Under the pieces are notes generated by a model. It saw only the letters and a list, made by a program, of their open reading frames with translations. It had not been told where the DNA came from and ran no database searches. Shown here piece by piece: positions 1 to 7,544 of a stretch of DNA of 52,217 bases. The translations under genes and the position numbers were made by a program. The stretch spans positions 1 to 52,217 of the forward strand of contig NZ_AUIS01000017.1 of the NCBI RefSeq assembly GCF_000423825.1. The letters are read 5' to 3'. This stretch comes from Thermithiobacillus tepidarius DSM 3134. GTDB taxonomy: Bacteria > Pseudomonadota > Gammaproteobacteria > Acidithiobacillales > Thermithiobacillaceae. Each line of letters starts with the position of its first letter. Positions within the stretch are counted from its first letter, which is position 1.

Positions 1-107
<107 letters not shown>

Positions 108-244
108 TTATGCGTTAAACGCTGAAAACCGGGATGCGCCTTGTCGCAGGCAATCGAAGGCCCCGGCGCCTTGGGTCGCGAGCCGATGGGCGTGCCTGGT
201 CTGCATTCCCGCATGTTGTCTGCCTGATTGCGGCAGAGTGGGAT

Positions 245-260
245 AGCAAAGCGCGTGCCC
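245..260 (-). promoter_or_regulatory. Sigma-54 (-24/-12) promoter for the sulfide:quinone reductase gene
   Basis: Read on the minus strand the site is GGGCACGCGCTTTGCT, against the consensus TGGCACG-N4-TTGCW. Only the first base differs, and the invariant GG and GC are correctly spaced. Transcription would start near 234, giving a leader of about 140 bases. It points into sqr and away from the activator gene. Confidence 0.75.
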
Positions 261-265
261 ATGGA

Positions 266-278
266 AAACCCATTGATT
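266..278 (-). promoter_or_regulatory. IHF-like site between the sigma-54 promoter and the upstream repeats
   Basis: Minus strand AATCAATGGGTTT matches WATCARNNNNTTR except at the last base. It lies in an AT-rich patch between the sigma-54 promoter and the TGACA/TGTCA repeats, where IHF often bends DNA so that the activator reaches the polymerase. Such short sites also occur by chance. Confidence 0.4.
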
Positions 279-312
279 TTGCAGTGATTCATGTTTTTGC
301 CTGGCGGCGTGC

Positions 313-341
313 TTGACAAGGATGTCAGTTGTTCATGACAT
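313..341 (+). promoter_or_regulatory. Possible sigma-70 promoter of the divergent activator gene
   Basis: A perfect TTGACA (313-318) is followed after 17 bases by TGACAT (336-341), a poor -10 box with three of six matches. It lies 58 bases before the activator start codon and within the TGACA/TGTCA repeats. Confidence 0.35.
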
Positions 342-371
342 TGTGGCAGACAACCCTGTCCGATAATGTCA
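314..371. promoter_or_regulatory. Candidate upstream activating sequence, TGACA/TGTCA half-sites
   Basis: There is a perfect inverted repeat TGACA-AGGA-TGTCA at 314-327, and TGACAT at 336-341 matched by ATGTCA at 366-371. Four half-sites therefore lie 55-110 bases upstream of the sigma-54 promoter, the usual distance for an enhancer-binding protein. They also overlap the likely sigma-70 promoter of the activator gene, which would allow autorepression. Confidence 0.5.
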
Positions 372-398
372 ATGCTTGCCCCGGGGGAGGAGAGCGCC

Positions 399-1712
399 AT
401 GAGCCCGCACTGGTCGCGCGTCATTCAGTCCATCATCGACGTGCAGGAAGATCCCTTCGTACTGATCGACGAGCAGTACCGCATCGTCGCTGCCAACGCG
501 GCTTACAGCCGGGCCTATGGCGTGGCGCCGGCGCAGGTGGTCGGGCGGCATTGCCATGCCGTGTCCCACCACCTGGCCCACCCCTGCCACATGCATGGCG
601 AGGACTGCCCGCACCAGCGGGTCTTCCAGCGGGGCGAGGCGTACCAGGCGTTGCACACCCACTATGACCAGCATGGCGAGGCGGAGCACGTGCGCATCAA
701 GGGCCATCCCGTCCAGGGCCCGGATGGGCGCCTGCTGCTGGGTGAGTCGGTCCAGCAATTGGCCTCCGCCCAGGAACTCGATTGCGATGAGATGAGGCTG
801 ATCGGCCGTTCTCCTGTCTTCCTGGCGACCATCGAGCAGCTGGGCAAAGCAGCGGCAAGCAGCGTCAGCATTCTGCTGCACGGGGAGAGCGGCGTGGGCA
901 AGGAGCTGGCAGCCCGCTACGTGCATCAGCGCAGCCGCCGCAGCCAAGGGCCCTTCCTGGCGGTCGATTGCGCCACCCTGAGCGAATCCCTGTTCGAAAG
1001 CGAGATTTTCGGCCATGAACGCGGCGCATTCACGGGCTGTACGGGCCGCAAGCAGGGATTGTTCGAGCTGGCGGACGGCGGGACCCTGTTCCTGGACGAA
1101 CTCGGCGAAATTCCGCTGAGCGTGCAGGCCAAGCTGCTGCGGGTGCTGGAAACGGGCGAATTCCGGCGGCTCGGCGGACGCGAGCTGCTGCGCGCCGACG
1201 TGCGGATCGTAGCCGCCACCAACCGCGACCTGCCGCGGATGGTGGCCGAAGGCCGCTTTCGCGAGGACCTGTACTACCGCCTGGCCTGCCTGAGCGCGCG
1301 GCTGCCCGCTCTGCGCGAGCGGCGCAGCGATATTCCCGCCTTGGCGCAAATGCTGCTGGCGCGCATCAACCAGGCGAATGGCTCCCATGCCCGGCTGAGC
1401 GAGGCCGCGCTCCAGCGCCTCATGGGTCACGATTTCCCGGGCAACGTGCGCGAGCTGCGCAACGTCCTGCAGCGGGCGGCGGCGATGTGCAGCAATGGCC
1501 TCATCGGCGAGCCGGAGCTGGGGCTGCCGCCCGCGCCGGCGCTGCCGGCGACGGCAGTGCCCGGCGCCGGCCGCGCCCTGGATGCGCTGGAAAGGGATTA
1601 CCTGCGCGAGTTGCTGGCGCGCTTCGGCGGCAATCGCAAGCAGGCAGCCGAGGTGATGGGCATCAGTGAGCGAACCGTGTACCGCAAACTCAAGCGCTAC
1701 GGCCTGTCATGA
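399..1712 (+). CDS. Sigma-54-dependent transcriptional activator, PAS-AAA+-Fis
   Basis: 437 residues from the ATG at 399, chosen because GGGGGAGGAG lies just upstream. A PAS domain covers roughly residues 8-120 and contains a Cys/His-rich stretch with C52, C63, C70 and many histidines. The AAA+ domain has Walker A GESGVGKE (162-169), Walker B TLFLDE (229-234) and FREDLYYRL. The sigma-54 contact loop reads GAFTGC (209-214) instead of the usual GAFTGA. The C-terminal 42 residues form a Fis-type helix-turn-helix. There is no response-regulator receiver domain, so the PAS domain is the likely input, perhaps redox, metal or sulfur species. Divergence from sqr and a sigma-54 promoter in the gap suggest that sqr is its target; that link is inference. 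Confidence 0.9.
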   Translation: MSPHWSRVIQSIIDVQEDPFVLIDEQYRIVAANAAYSRAYGVAPAQVVGRHCHAVSHHLAHPCHMHGEDCPHQRVFQRGEAYQALHTHYDQHGEAEHVRIKGHPVQGPDGRLLLGESVQQLASAQELDCDEMRLIGRSPVFLATIEQLGKAAASSVSILLHGESGVGKELAARYVHQRSRRSQGPFLAVDCATLSESLFESEIFGHERGAFTGCTGRKQGLFELADGGTLFLDELGEIPLSVQAKLLRVLETGEFRRLGGRELLRADVRIVAATNRDLPRMVAEGRFREDLYYRLACLSARLPALRERRSDIPALAQMLLARINQANGSHARLSEAALQRLMGHDFPGNVRELRNVLQRAAAMCSNGLIGEPELGLPPAPALPATAVPGAGRALDALERDYLRELLARFGGNRKQAAEVMGISERTVYRKLKRYGLS

Positions 1713-1743
1713 TCCGCAGCGGCCCAGCCGCGTTCCGCGGCAT

Positions 1744-2688
1744 TCAATCCTGCCGGCGCGCGGTGCGGCGGTGCTGGAGCAGCATGATTTCCGCTTTCGC
1801 TCCCAGGAAGACGTAGACCCCAAGGCCGAGCAGCAGGCCGACGGCGGCGAAGATGAGCCACGCGGCATCGCGCAGGTGGTCCGGCTTGTCGATGGCGAAC
1901 TTGAAGACCAGCATCAGGGCCTCGATGGAAATGGCGATGAGGATCGCCGCGATGAAGCGGGTCAGGGTCCGGCGCGTGGCGCTGTGCCGGCGCACGTCCT
2001 TGTGGATCAGCACCTCTTCCTCGAAGATGGTCTTGGCCAAATCGAAGATGGCCAGGGCCAGGGTGAGGAGGATGGTCGCCTGGAAAGGCGCGGCATAGGT
2101 GTTGGCATCGCTGAAGCTGCTCCACATGGCGCCCAGCGCCAGCAGCGCGTGGGCACCGAGAGCCAGGCTGATGACCAGCAGGCCCAGGGAGAAGAGGGCG
2201 TAGATCGCCTTGAAGACCGGCTCTAGGCGCCGCCGCCCGCGATCGCCCTCGAGCAGGGCCAAGGCGCGCTGGAAGTCCACGTCGGCCACCAGCACCCCGA
2301 CGAGTCCGCCGTCGCGTCCGCGCACCGGGACGGCGGCGGTGACGCACATTTCCCGCGTGGCCGAGGACAGGTAGGGTGCGGTCAGGACGGCGCCGCCGTC
2401 GAGCGCCTGCCGGTAGTAGGCACGGTGGCTGCGGTCGGCGCCGGCGCCGGCAGCGGCGATGCGCTTGCGGTGGCGGGCGTGCACCACATTGTCGCAGACC
2501 TGCCGGCCCTCGCCGTCGAGGGCGTAGCACAGATCCAGAAAGGGGTATTTCCGCAGCAGGCAGCGGAGGGTTTCCGTCAATCGGGTCCGATCGGCGAAAA
2601 GCTCGGGCCTGCCCGCGCCTTCCAGGATCGCGCCCAGAAAAGTGGAGAGCTCCTGGCGTGCTTCGTAGAATCTTTCGAAAGGGTTCAT
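1744..2688 (-). CDS. PDC/Cache-like sensor domain fused to a membrane domain, no output domain
   Basis: 314 residues from the ATG at 2688. Residues about 1-150 resemble a PDC/Cache small-molecule sensor, with a YYRQALDGG stretch followed by YLSSATREMCVTAAVPV and GLVGVLVADVDF. About four hydrophobic helices follow, roughly residues 160-185, 195-225, 245-265 and 275-300. No histidine kinase, GGDEF, HAMP or chemotaxis output domain is present, and no membrane helix precedes the sensor, which is unusual because Cache domains normally lie outside the cell. It is convergent with the sigma-54 activator, 31 bases apart. Function unknown; a sensory or signal-relay role is a guess from the fold. Confidence 0.65.
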   Translation of the reverse strand: MNPFERFYEARQELSTFLGAILEGAGRPELFADRTRLTETLRCLLRKYPFLDLCYALDGEGRQVCDNVVHARHRKRIAAAGAGADRSHRAYYRQALDGGAVLTAPYLSSATREMCVTAAVPVRGRDGGLVGVLVADVDFQRALALLEGDRGRRRLEPVFKAIYALFSLGLLVISLALGAHALLALGAMWSSFSDANTYAAPFQATILLTLALAIFDLAKTIFEEEVLIHKDVRRHSATRRTLTRFIAAILIAISIEALMLVFKFAIDKPDHLRDAAWLIFAAVGLLLGLGVYVFLGAKAEIMLLQHRRTARRQD

Positions 2689-2868
2689 GGGCGCCTGCTG
2701 TTGTTGTGATGTCGACAACTGAAGCAAGGCGCGTGCCTGGCGCCGAAGCACGGAAAAGCGCGGCCGATGGGCCGCAGGCCGCACCGACGGCGGGCAAGCG
2801 GGCTGTTCTGATGCAGGGCTTCGGGCAGGGCAGGGGGCGCGAGCCCGAGGAAAGGCCCGCGGCTGTCG

Positions 2869-3921
2869 TCAGCTGGCTTCCGGCAGGCTGTAGGGCAGGT
2901 CCAGCAGTTCCAGGAGCGGGCCCTTCTCGCTGCCGAGGCGCAGATCCTCCGTGGCATTGTCGATGCGCAGCACCGCCAGGCAGTCGTAGGTGCCCCGTCC
3001 GGTGGGCGCGCAATCGACGATCTGGCCGATGGCCTGACCCTCCAGCGTCGTGCCGACGATGGCGGTGCCGGGATCGGCGGCGATCGGACTTTCCAGGCGA
3101 TAGGCACGGCTTTTCAAGCGGCCCAGATACTTGGTGCGGGCCACGATCTCCTGGCCGGGATAGCAGCCTTTCTTGAAGTTGATGCCGCCCAGGATCTCCA
3201 GGTTCAGCTCCTGCGGGATGAACTGCTCGGCGGTGGGCGCGCTGACGAGCCCGATGCCGGCGCGAATCCGCAGCAGGCGCCAGGGAGCCATGCCCGCGGC
3301 GTGCACGCCTTGCGCCTGCAACTGCTCCCACAGCGCCTGCAGGCGCTCCGCCGTGCCCATGACCAGGAAGGCCGGGGTGTTGCTCCAGGGCAGCCGGATG
3401 ACGGTGCAATCGGCCTGGGACCGGCTGGCGTTGGCTTCCGGCGGGACCGCTTCGGCGCCCAGCGCCTGGGCCAGTGCGCTTTCGGCCTGCGGCCCGGCCA
3501 CGCCGAGGCGCACCCACTGCGCGCCGGCTTCTTCCAGGTCCACCTTGGCCATCAGCCGGTACTTCTTCAGGCGCTCGACCAGGCCCTCGCTGAGATCGCC
3601 GGCAGGGTGCAGCCAGTAGGCGTCCTGCCAGCGGTGCACGAGGAAGTTGGCCAGCATGCGGCCCTTGGGATTGCTGTAGCTGCTCAGTTGCGCGCGGGCG
3701 TCGCTTACCTCGCGGATGTCATTGGAAAACTGGCCCTGCAGGAATTTCTCCGCGTCGGGACCGGCGACCCGGATGAGGCCGTAGCAGGACAGGTCGGACA
3801 TGATGGTGCCGTGGGCGGCAGCCTCCAGCTCCCTTTGCGGTTGGCCGAAGTCCAGCACCTGGTCCTCGAGGTCAAAGCGTGCGTCTTGCTTCTCCAGAAA
3901 GTTGCGCCACACTGTGTGCAT
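2869..3921 (-). CDS. ygfZ: Folate-binding protein YgfZ (iron-sulfur cluster maintenance)
   Basis: 350 residues, related to the GcvT aminomethyltransferase fold. The family signature KGCYPGQEIVARTKYLGRLK lies near residue 250 and contains the conserved cysteine. YgfZ binds folate and supports assembly or repair of certain iron-sulfur enzymes in the cytoplasm. Its place beside ygfX and nadB matches the conserved ygfZ-sdhE-ygfX-nadB-rpoE neighbourhood of gammaproteobacteria, except that no sdhE is found between 3922 and 4130. The start is the ATG at 3921 (MHTVWRNFLEK). Confidence 0.92.
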   Translation of the reverse strand: MHTVWRNFLEKQDARFDLEDQVLDFGQPQRELEAAAHGTIMSDLSCYGLIRVAGPDAEKFLQGQFSNDIREVSDARAQLSSYSNPKGRMLANFLVHRWQDAYWLHPAGDLSEGLVERLKKYRLMAKVDLEEAGAQWVRLGVAGPQAESALAQALGAEAVPPEANASRSQADCTVIRLPWSNTPAFLVMGTAERLQALWEQLQAQGVHAAGMAPWRLLRIRAGIGLVSAPTAEQFIPQELNLEILGGINFKKGCYPGQEIVARTKYLGRLKSRAYRLESPIAADPGTAIVGTTLEGQAIGQIVDCAPTGRGTYDCLAVLRIDNATEDLRLGSEKGPLLELLDLPYSLPEAS

Positions 3922-4129
3922 GGGTGGTCCTTTTTTGGCTGAGGAGTCAGACTTGATGGGCGAGGTGCAGGGGGGTAGGCGCAGTGCGGATCTGCCGCCG
4001 GAGATCAGCGGGCGCGGCCCGAATCGTAATGCCGGCGCCGCTCCCGAGCTCTCGCGCCCCGGCCCTCGTGCTTTTGACGTTCATCATACCCAAACGAATT
4101 ACTCGGGAAAAGCGCAGGACTGGACCGAC

Positions 4130-4567
4130 TTGCCTTTGTCGCCGGCGCGCTCGGCCTTGGCGGTGCTGCCGCCGGGGCTGCTGCTGATCAGCCTGTGCCT
4201 GCCGCCCTGGTGGGCGCACTGGCCCCTGGCTTTGGGGGTGGGCATGCCGGTGCTGCTCTGGGGAGGGTTGGTCTGGGCCTGCGCGGGCGTGCGCCCCTGT
4301 TCTCGCGCGGTGACGGCGCTGGCTTGGCTCGAAGCGGACCGCTTCGCCTTGGCCCTGGGCAGCGGGCGGCGTCTGCACGCCCGGCTGCTGCCGGGTGCCT
4401 TCGTGCATCCGCGCCTACTGGCCTTGCGCTTCCGCGGCGAGGATGGGCGCGTCTACCGGCTGCTCTACCCGGCCGCTAGCCGGGAGCGGCAGCGCTTGCG
4501 GCCGTTGCGGGTGCTGCTGCTGCATCGATCCCGACCAGCCGCGGCGCCGGCCAGTCCTTCTGCATGA
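4130..4567 (+). CDS. ygfX: YgfX-like small membrane protein (DUF1434, CptA family)
   Basis: About 145 residues if translation begins at the TTG at 4130; an ATG at 3956 in the same frame would add 58 residues of non-conserved sequence. Two adjacent hydrophobic segments (about residues 8-25 and 31-48) are followed by a soluble part containing RLHARLLPGAFVHPRLLALRF, the recognisable core of YgfX proteins. In E. coli YgfX pairs with SdhE and affects cell shape or membrane flavoproteins. Here the partner sdhE is not seen. The last 92 bases overlap the end of nadB on the opposite strand. Identification rests on topology, core motif and position. Confidence 0.7.
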   Translation: MPLSPARSALAVLPPGLLLISLCLPPWWAHWPLALGVGMPVLLWGGLVWACAGVRPCSRAVTALAWLEADRFALALGSGRRLHARLLPGAFVHPRLLALRFRGEDGRVYRLLYPAASRERQRLRPLRVLLLHRSRPAAAPASPSA

Positions 4568-6158
4568 CCGTGTCCAGCGGCGGCAGGGCATTGGGAGCGT
4601 AGTCCAGCGAGAAGTGCAGGCCGCGCGACTCATGCCGGGCCTGGGCCGACTGGATGATCAGGTCGGCCACCAGCACCAGGTTGCGCAGCTCGATGAGGTC
4701 GTTGCTCAGGCGGAAATGCGAGTAGTACTCGTCGATTTCCGCCTTGAGGAGATCCACCCGGCGCTTGGCCCGCGCCAGGCGCTTGTTGCTGCGCACGATG
4801 CCCACGTAGTCCCACATGAAGCGGCGCAGCTCATCCCAGTTGTGGGACACCACCACCTCTTCGTCTGAGTCGGTCACGCGGCTCTCGTCCCAGGCCGGCA
4901 GGGCGGGCAGGGGCAGGCGCGAGAGATGGTCCCACTGGGCGCCGATGTCGGCGCACAGCGACTCGGCATAGACGACGCACTCCAACAGGGAGTTGCTGGC
5001 CAGGCGGTTGGCGCCGTGCAGACCGGTATGGGTGACTTCGCCGATGGCGTAGAGACGCGGCAGGTCCGTGCGTCCCTGCAGGTCCACCATGACGCCGCCG
5101 CAAGTGTAGTGGGCCGCCGGCACCACCGGAATTGGGCCTTTGGTCATATCCAGGCCCAATTGCAAACAGCGCTGGTATATATTGGGAAAATGGGTTTTGA
5201 TAAACTCGGCTGGCTTGTGCGAAATGTCGAGGAGCACGTGATCGTCTCCCCGGCGCTTCATTTCCGCGTCGATCGCACGGGCGACGATGTCGCGGGGCGC
5301 CAGCTCTGCGCGCGGGTCGTAGCGCTGCATGAACGGCTCGCCGTTGATCAGCTTGAGCCGGCCGCCCTCGCCGCGCACCGCCTCCGTGATCAGGAATGAC
5401 TTGGCCTGCGGGTGATACAGACAAGTGGGATGGAACTGGATGAACTCCATGTTGGAGATCCGGCAGCCCGCCCGGTAAGCCATGCTGATGCCATCGCCGG
5501 TCGCCACGTCCGGGTTGCTTGTGTACAGATACACCTTGCCCGCTCCGCCGGTCGCCAGGATGGTGACCTTGGCGGCAAAGGTCCTGACCTGCTGGCGCTG
5601 CTTGTCGAAGGCATAAGCACCCAGGCAAGCGGCATCAGGCAGGCCCAGCTTGGTGCCCGTGATCAGATCCACGGCCAGGTGCTGCTCAAAAATGCGAATG
5701 TTGGGGTGGCTCCGTGCCCGGCTCGCCAGGGAAATCTCGATGGCCCTGCCCGTGGCGTCGGCGGCATGGAGTACCCGCCGCTGGCTGTGGCCTCCTTCCC
5801 GTGTCAAGTGATAGGTGTCCCCCTCTTCGGCGAGGCCTTCGGCGTGCTCGCGGGTGAAGGCGACGCCTTGGCTGACCAGGCTGCGGATCGCCTGCGGGCC
5901 GTGCTGCACCACGTGGCTGACCACGTCCGCGTGGCACAGGCCCGCGCCGGCCACCAGCGTGTCCTGGATGTGCGCGGCAAAAGAGTCCGTATCCGCCATG
6001 ACCGCCGCAATGCCGCCCTGGGCCCACAGGGTGGCCGTGTCGGTGAGGCCGCACTTGGCCAGTACCGCGACGCTGCCCAGTTCGGCCAGGCCGAGGGCGG
6101 CGGTCAGGCCGGCGACGCCGCTGCCGATCACGAGGAAGTCACTGGCGTATTGTGTCAT
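4476..6158 (-). CDS. nadB: L-aspartate oxidase
   Basis: 560 residues from the ATG at 6158, preceded by AGCAGGA. It catalyses FAD-dependent oxidation of L-aspartate to iminoaspartate, the first step of NAD synthesis. Visible features are the FAD motif GSGVAG (12-17), WAQGGIAAV, the active-site region EGGHSQRRVLHAADATG, AAHYTCGGV and HGANRLASNSLLE near the flavin, and a helical C-terminal domain. The C terminus ends in a low-complexity Ala-rich tail, and its final 92 bases overlap ygfX on the other strand. nadB lies divergently from rpoE, as in many gammaproteobacteria. Confidence 0.95.
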   Translation of the reverse strand: MTQYASDFLVIGSGVAGLTAALGLAELGSVAVLAKCGLTDTATLWAQGGIAAVMADTDSFAAHIQDTLVAGAGLCHADVVSHVVQHGPQAIRSLVSQGVAFTREHAEGLAEEGDTYHLTREGGHSQRRVLHAADATGRAIEISLASRARSHPNIRIFEQHLAVDLITGTKLGLPDAACLGAYAFDKQRQQVRTFAAKVTILATGGAGKVYLYTSNPDVATGDGISMAYRAGCRISNMEFIQFHPTCLYHPQAKSFLITEAVRGEGGRLKLINGEPFMQRYDPRAELAPRDIVARAIDAEMKRRGDDHVLLDISHKPAEFIKTHFPNIYQRCLQLGLDMTKGPIPVVPAAHYTCGGVMVDLQGRTDLPRLYAIGEVTHTGLHGANRLASNSLLECVVYAESLCADIGAQWDHLSRLPLPALPAWDESRVTDSDEEVVVSHNWDELRRFMWDYVGIVRSNKRLARAKRRVDLLKAEIDEYYSHFRLSNDLIELRNLVLVADLIIQSAQARHESRGLHFSLDYAPNALPPLDTVMQKDWPAPRLVGIDAAAAPATAASAAAPG

Positions 6159-6197
6159 CGAGTCATCCTGCTTCTCTTGCAAAGGTGCGAAGGTCTC

Positions 6198-6225
6198 TTG
6201 GTGATGCGTTCAATTTTGCTACTAT
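6198..6225 (+). promoter_or_regulatory. Possible sigma-70 promoter for the rpoE operon
   Basis: TTGGTG at 6198-6203 and TACTAT at 6220-6225 are 16 bases apart, about 120 bases before rpoE. The -10 box is good and the -35 box weak. No sigma-E type GAACTT/TCTGA pair was seen between 6159 and 6346. Confidence 0.35.
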
Positions 6226-6277
6226 ACCCGCTACAACAACGAAAGGGCACTAGACAGCCTCTTGCTTGCGCCCCTAC

Positions 6278-6297
6278 GGCTGACGGGCCCGTCAGCC
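6278..6297. repeat. Perfect 20-base palindrome in the rpoE leader
   Basis: GGCTGACGGGCCCGTCAGCC is its own reverse complement. It lies about 50 bases before the rpoE start codon and downstream of the putative promoter, so it could be a dimeric operator or form a stem in the leader RNA. No run of T follows, so it is not an ordinary terminator. Confidence 0.6.
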
Positions 6298-6346
6298 CCT
6301 CCGGTGCTGCCCTACGAACCGAATGAGTGCACGAGGAATGCCGGCA

Positions 6347-6934
6347 ATGGCCGAACACGAGAGCGATCGCCTTTTAGTCGAGCGCGTCCAAAAGGGCAAC
6401 AAAGGGGCCTTCGACCTGCTCGTGCGCAAGTACCAGCACAAGGTCCTGTCCCTGGTCTCGCGCTATGTGCGCGATCCGGAGGAGGCCGAGGACGTGGCCC
6501 AGGAGGCGTTCATCAAGGCCTATCGTGCCCTGAAAACCTTCCGGGGCGAGAGCGCGTTCTATACTTGGCTCTACCGTATTGCGGTGAACACGGCCAAGAA
6601 CTATCTGGTGGCTCAGGGGCGTCGTCCCCCCACGGCCGACTTTGAGTCGGAGGATGCGGAACAATTTGAGGGTGCCGATGCACTAAGGGAGTATGATACG
6701 CCCGAGGGTATGTTGCTGGAGCGCGAACTGGCTCAGCGTATCACCGAGGCATTGGATCATCTGCCTGCAGACTTGCGCGTGGCCATCACCCTGCGCGAGT
6801 TCGAGGGTTTGAGCTACGAGGAAATCGCCCAGGCCATGGATTGTCCCATCGGCACCGTGCGATCCAGAATATTTAGAGCCAGAGAGGCCATCAGTAGGGA
6901 GCTGGAACCGTTGCTGGAAAGAAAGGACATTTAA
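6347..6934 (+). CDS. rpoE: Extracytoplasmic-function sigma factor RpoE (AlgU type)
   Basis: 195 residues from the ATG at 6347, with GAGGAA eight bases upstream. Region 2 carries DLLVRKYQHKV and AEDVAQEAFIKAY; region 4 carries LREFEGLSYEEIAQAMDCP and GTVRSRIFRARE. It directs transcription of envelope-stress genes when released from the anti-sigma factor RseA, whose gene starts two bases after its stop codon. The operon continues through rseC and a DegQ-type protease, the arrangement of algU-mucA-(mucB)-mucC-mucD in Pseudomonas. Confidence 0.96.
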   Translation: MAEHESDRLLVERVQKGNKGAFDLLVRKYQHKVLSLVSRYVRDPEEAEDVAQEAFIKAYRALKTFRGESAFYTWLYRIAVNTAKNYLVAQGRRPPTADFESEDAEQFEGADALREYDTPEGMLLERELAQRITEALDHLPADLRVAITLREFEGLSYEEIAQAMDCPIGTVRSRIFRAREAISRELEPLLERKDI

Positions 6935-6935
6935 T

Positions 6936-7523
6936 ATGTCGATAAACAAGGAAGAGCTGTCTGCCTTTGTGGATGGAGAATTGACGGATGCCGAGGTTGA
7001 GCGCCTCTTCGAGCGGTTGATGCGAGACGAAACGCTCAGAAAGGATTGGTCCCGCCTCCATACCACCGCTTATCTGCTGCACTCCCGTCAATCTGCCACC
7101 CTGGCCAGTGCCGGCTTTGCCGACCGCGTTGCTGCGGCGGTCGAGCTGGAGCCCACCATACTGGCCCCGGCTGCCCTGGCACCCAAGCATGCCCCATTGC
7201 CTCTCTGGGGCAAGGTGGGGGCGGTTGCCGTGGCCGCCAGCGTAGGCGCCATCAGTTTCCTGCTGCTGCAGCCGCAGGACACGGCGACCACGCCGTTCAC
7301 GACCAGCGTGTCGGCGCCGGTCGCCGGTCCCGTGCGCCTGCCGGACGGCATCAGTCCGGCAGCCGTGAACGACATCAGTACCTACGGCGCCCGCCAGTGG
7401 TCGCCTTTGCAGCTGCAGCCGGAGAACAGCCTGGAGGCGTACCTGGCACAGCAGCGGGCCCTGGAGGCGCATCTCCAGCAGTCGAGAAGCAAGCCGGTGG
7501 CTGCCGCTGAAGCCGTGCAGTAG
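6936..7523 (+). CDS. rseA: Anti-sigma-E factor RseA/MucA
   Basis: 195 residues. The N-terminal cytoplasmic part, starting MSINKEELSAFVDGELTDAE, matches the sigma-binding domain of RseA. One membrane helix lies at about residues 94-112, followed by a periplasmic tail of some 80 residues rich in Ala, Pro and Gln. It would hold RpoE at the membrane until cut by periplasmic and intramembrane proteases. The gene that normally encodes the periplasmic partner RseB/MucB is absent downstream. Confidence 0.9.
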   Translation: MSINKEELSAFVDGELTDAEVERLFERLMRDETLRKDWSRLHTTAYLLHSRQSATLASAGFADRVAAAVELEPTILAPAALAPKHAPLPLWGKVGAVAVAASVGAISFLLLQPQDTATTPFTTSVSAPVAGPVRLPDGISPAAVNDISTYGARQWSPLQLQPENSLEAYLAQQRALEAHLQQSRSKPVAAAEAVQ

Positions 7524-7544
7524 CTGTTCCGGCAGTCGGCAGTC

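Noticed and set aside
302-317. TGGC...TTGAC on the plus strand resembling a sigma-54 promoter for the activator gene
   Set aside because: The essential GC of the -12 element is GA, so the site should not be bound by sigma-54 in that direction.
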